Shown piece by piece: positions 6,073 through 6,291 of a stretch of 6,291 nt of DNA. Source of the DNA: an uncultured Rhodopirellula sp. (GTDB lineage Bacteria; Planctomycetota; Planctomycetia; Pirellulales; Pirellulaceae); NCBI GenBank assembly GCA_913061385.1, contig CAJXTM010000246.1, forward strand, positions 1 to 6,291. The letters run 5' to 3'. Within the stretch, counting starts at the first letter, position 1; each line of letters begins with the position of its first letter. The translations under genes and the position numbers were made by a program. Below the pieces are notes generated by a model that was not told the DNA's origin, did no database searches, and worked only from the letters and a program-made list of their open reading frames with translations.

Positions 6073-6090
6073 GGGAACGTGAGTGTTCCC
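6073..6090. repeat. 6-bp hairpin downstream of the partial membrane-protein gene
   Basis: GGGAAC (6073-6078) and GTTCCC (6085-6090) pair perfectly around GTGAGT. It lies about 65 bases beyond the stop codon of the minus-strand fragment ending at 6154, and 196 bases upstream of the PHP start. On the minus strand it is followed by a C-rich stretch, not a T-run, so it is not a standard intrinsic terminator. Confidence 0.4.
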
Positions 6091-6153
6091 TGCGGTGTTT
6101 GGATCGATGATGTGTGTGGAGTTCGAACGGAAGATCGCAGGTTCTGGTGGGCG

Positions 6154-6242
6154 TTAGCTTGGGGCGACCGCCTGCATAATCACCGCACACAACCATGCAC
6201 CGTAGGTTCCTAAGGCATATCCTACGACGGCTAGCAGGACAC
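6154..6242 (-). CDS. C-terminal fragment of an unidentified membrane protein
   Basis: On the minus strand, the last genuine bases before the adapter encode 28 residues ending in a TAA at 6154-6156. The peptide is strongly hydrophobic and glycine-spaced (GYALGTYGAWLCAVIMQAV), then APS and stop, as in the last transmembrane helix of an integral membrane protein. The frame is open to the adapter junction at 6242/6243. It is a different frame from the adapter-started open frame that covers the same DNA. The family cannot be named from one helix. The main doubt is length: a hydrophobic run of this size ending cleanly in a stop is suggestive but not proof of a gene. Confidence 0.5.
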
Positions 6243-6291
6243 CTGTCTCTTATACACATCTCCGAGCCCACGAGACCGAGGCTGATCTCGT
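6243..6291 (+). other. Illumina Nextera adapter and index contamination (not genomic)
   Basis: CTGTCTCTTATACACATCT (6243-6261) is the Tn5 mosaic end used in Nextera libraries. It is followed by CCGAGCCCACGAGAC (6262-6276), the read-2 adapter stem, then CGAGGCTG (6277-6284), which I recognise as i7 index N710, then ATCTCGT (6285-6291), the start of the P7 side. Genuine sequence ends at 6242. On the minus strand the adapter yields the peptide start MGSEMCIRDR, a recurring false N-terminus in predicted proteins from untrimmed assemblies. Confidence 0.98.

Noticed and set aside
5975..6271. 98-codon open frame on the minus strand at the contig end
   Set aside because: Its start and first ten residues (MGSEMCIRDR) are encoded by Nextera adapter; the rest is Arg/His-rich with no domain.

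Overview
The window looks like one complete short contig from a tagmentation (Nextera) library, not an internal slice of a genome. It starts inside a 15-bp tandem repeat within a gene, and its last 49 bases (6243-6291) are Illumina adapter plus index. Genuine DNA ends at 6242. The gene content suggests a planctomycete of the Pirellulaceae/Rhodopirellula type: a GYF_2-like membrane-anchored protease with long Thr/Pro/Asn linkers, a secreted PHP metallohydrolase, sparse genes with wide non-coding gaps, and starts without clear Shine-Dalgarno sequences. This placement is inferred from gene style; there is no marker gene in the window.

Layout: 1-180 (-) is the N-terminus of an exported protein with QPVNV repeats, cut by the contig edge. 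181-685 is a divergent non-coding gap with a candidate promoter near 595-623. 686-1189 (+) is a compact SET-domain protein. 1190-1392 is a short convergent gap holding four tandem 10-bp repeats. 1393-1890 (-) is a FabZ-like hotdog dehydratase. 2030-4000 (-) is a 656-residue protein with two GYF_2-like modules, one transmembrane helix and a trypsin-like serine protease domain. 4001-4614 is a repeat- and palindrome-rich non-coding stretch. 4615-5877 (-) is an exported PHP-domain metallohydrolase of CehA/McbA type. 5878-6153 is non-coding with a hairpin and a second copy of the 10-bp repeat. 6154-6242 (-) is the C-terminal end of an unidentified membrane protein, truncated at the adapter junction.

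The genes do not form an obvious pathway. The hotdog gene lies 139 bp downstream of the GYF/protease gene on the same strand and could be co-transcribed with it, but nothing in their domains links them. Three of the six genes encode exported or membrane-anchored products. I see no mobile element, CRISPR array, rRNA or tRNA, and no convincing undescribed multi-gene system. The most interesting items are the GYF_2-TM-protease architecture, the stand-alone bacterial SET protein, and the short repeat families in the non-coding DNA.
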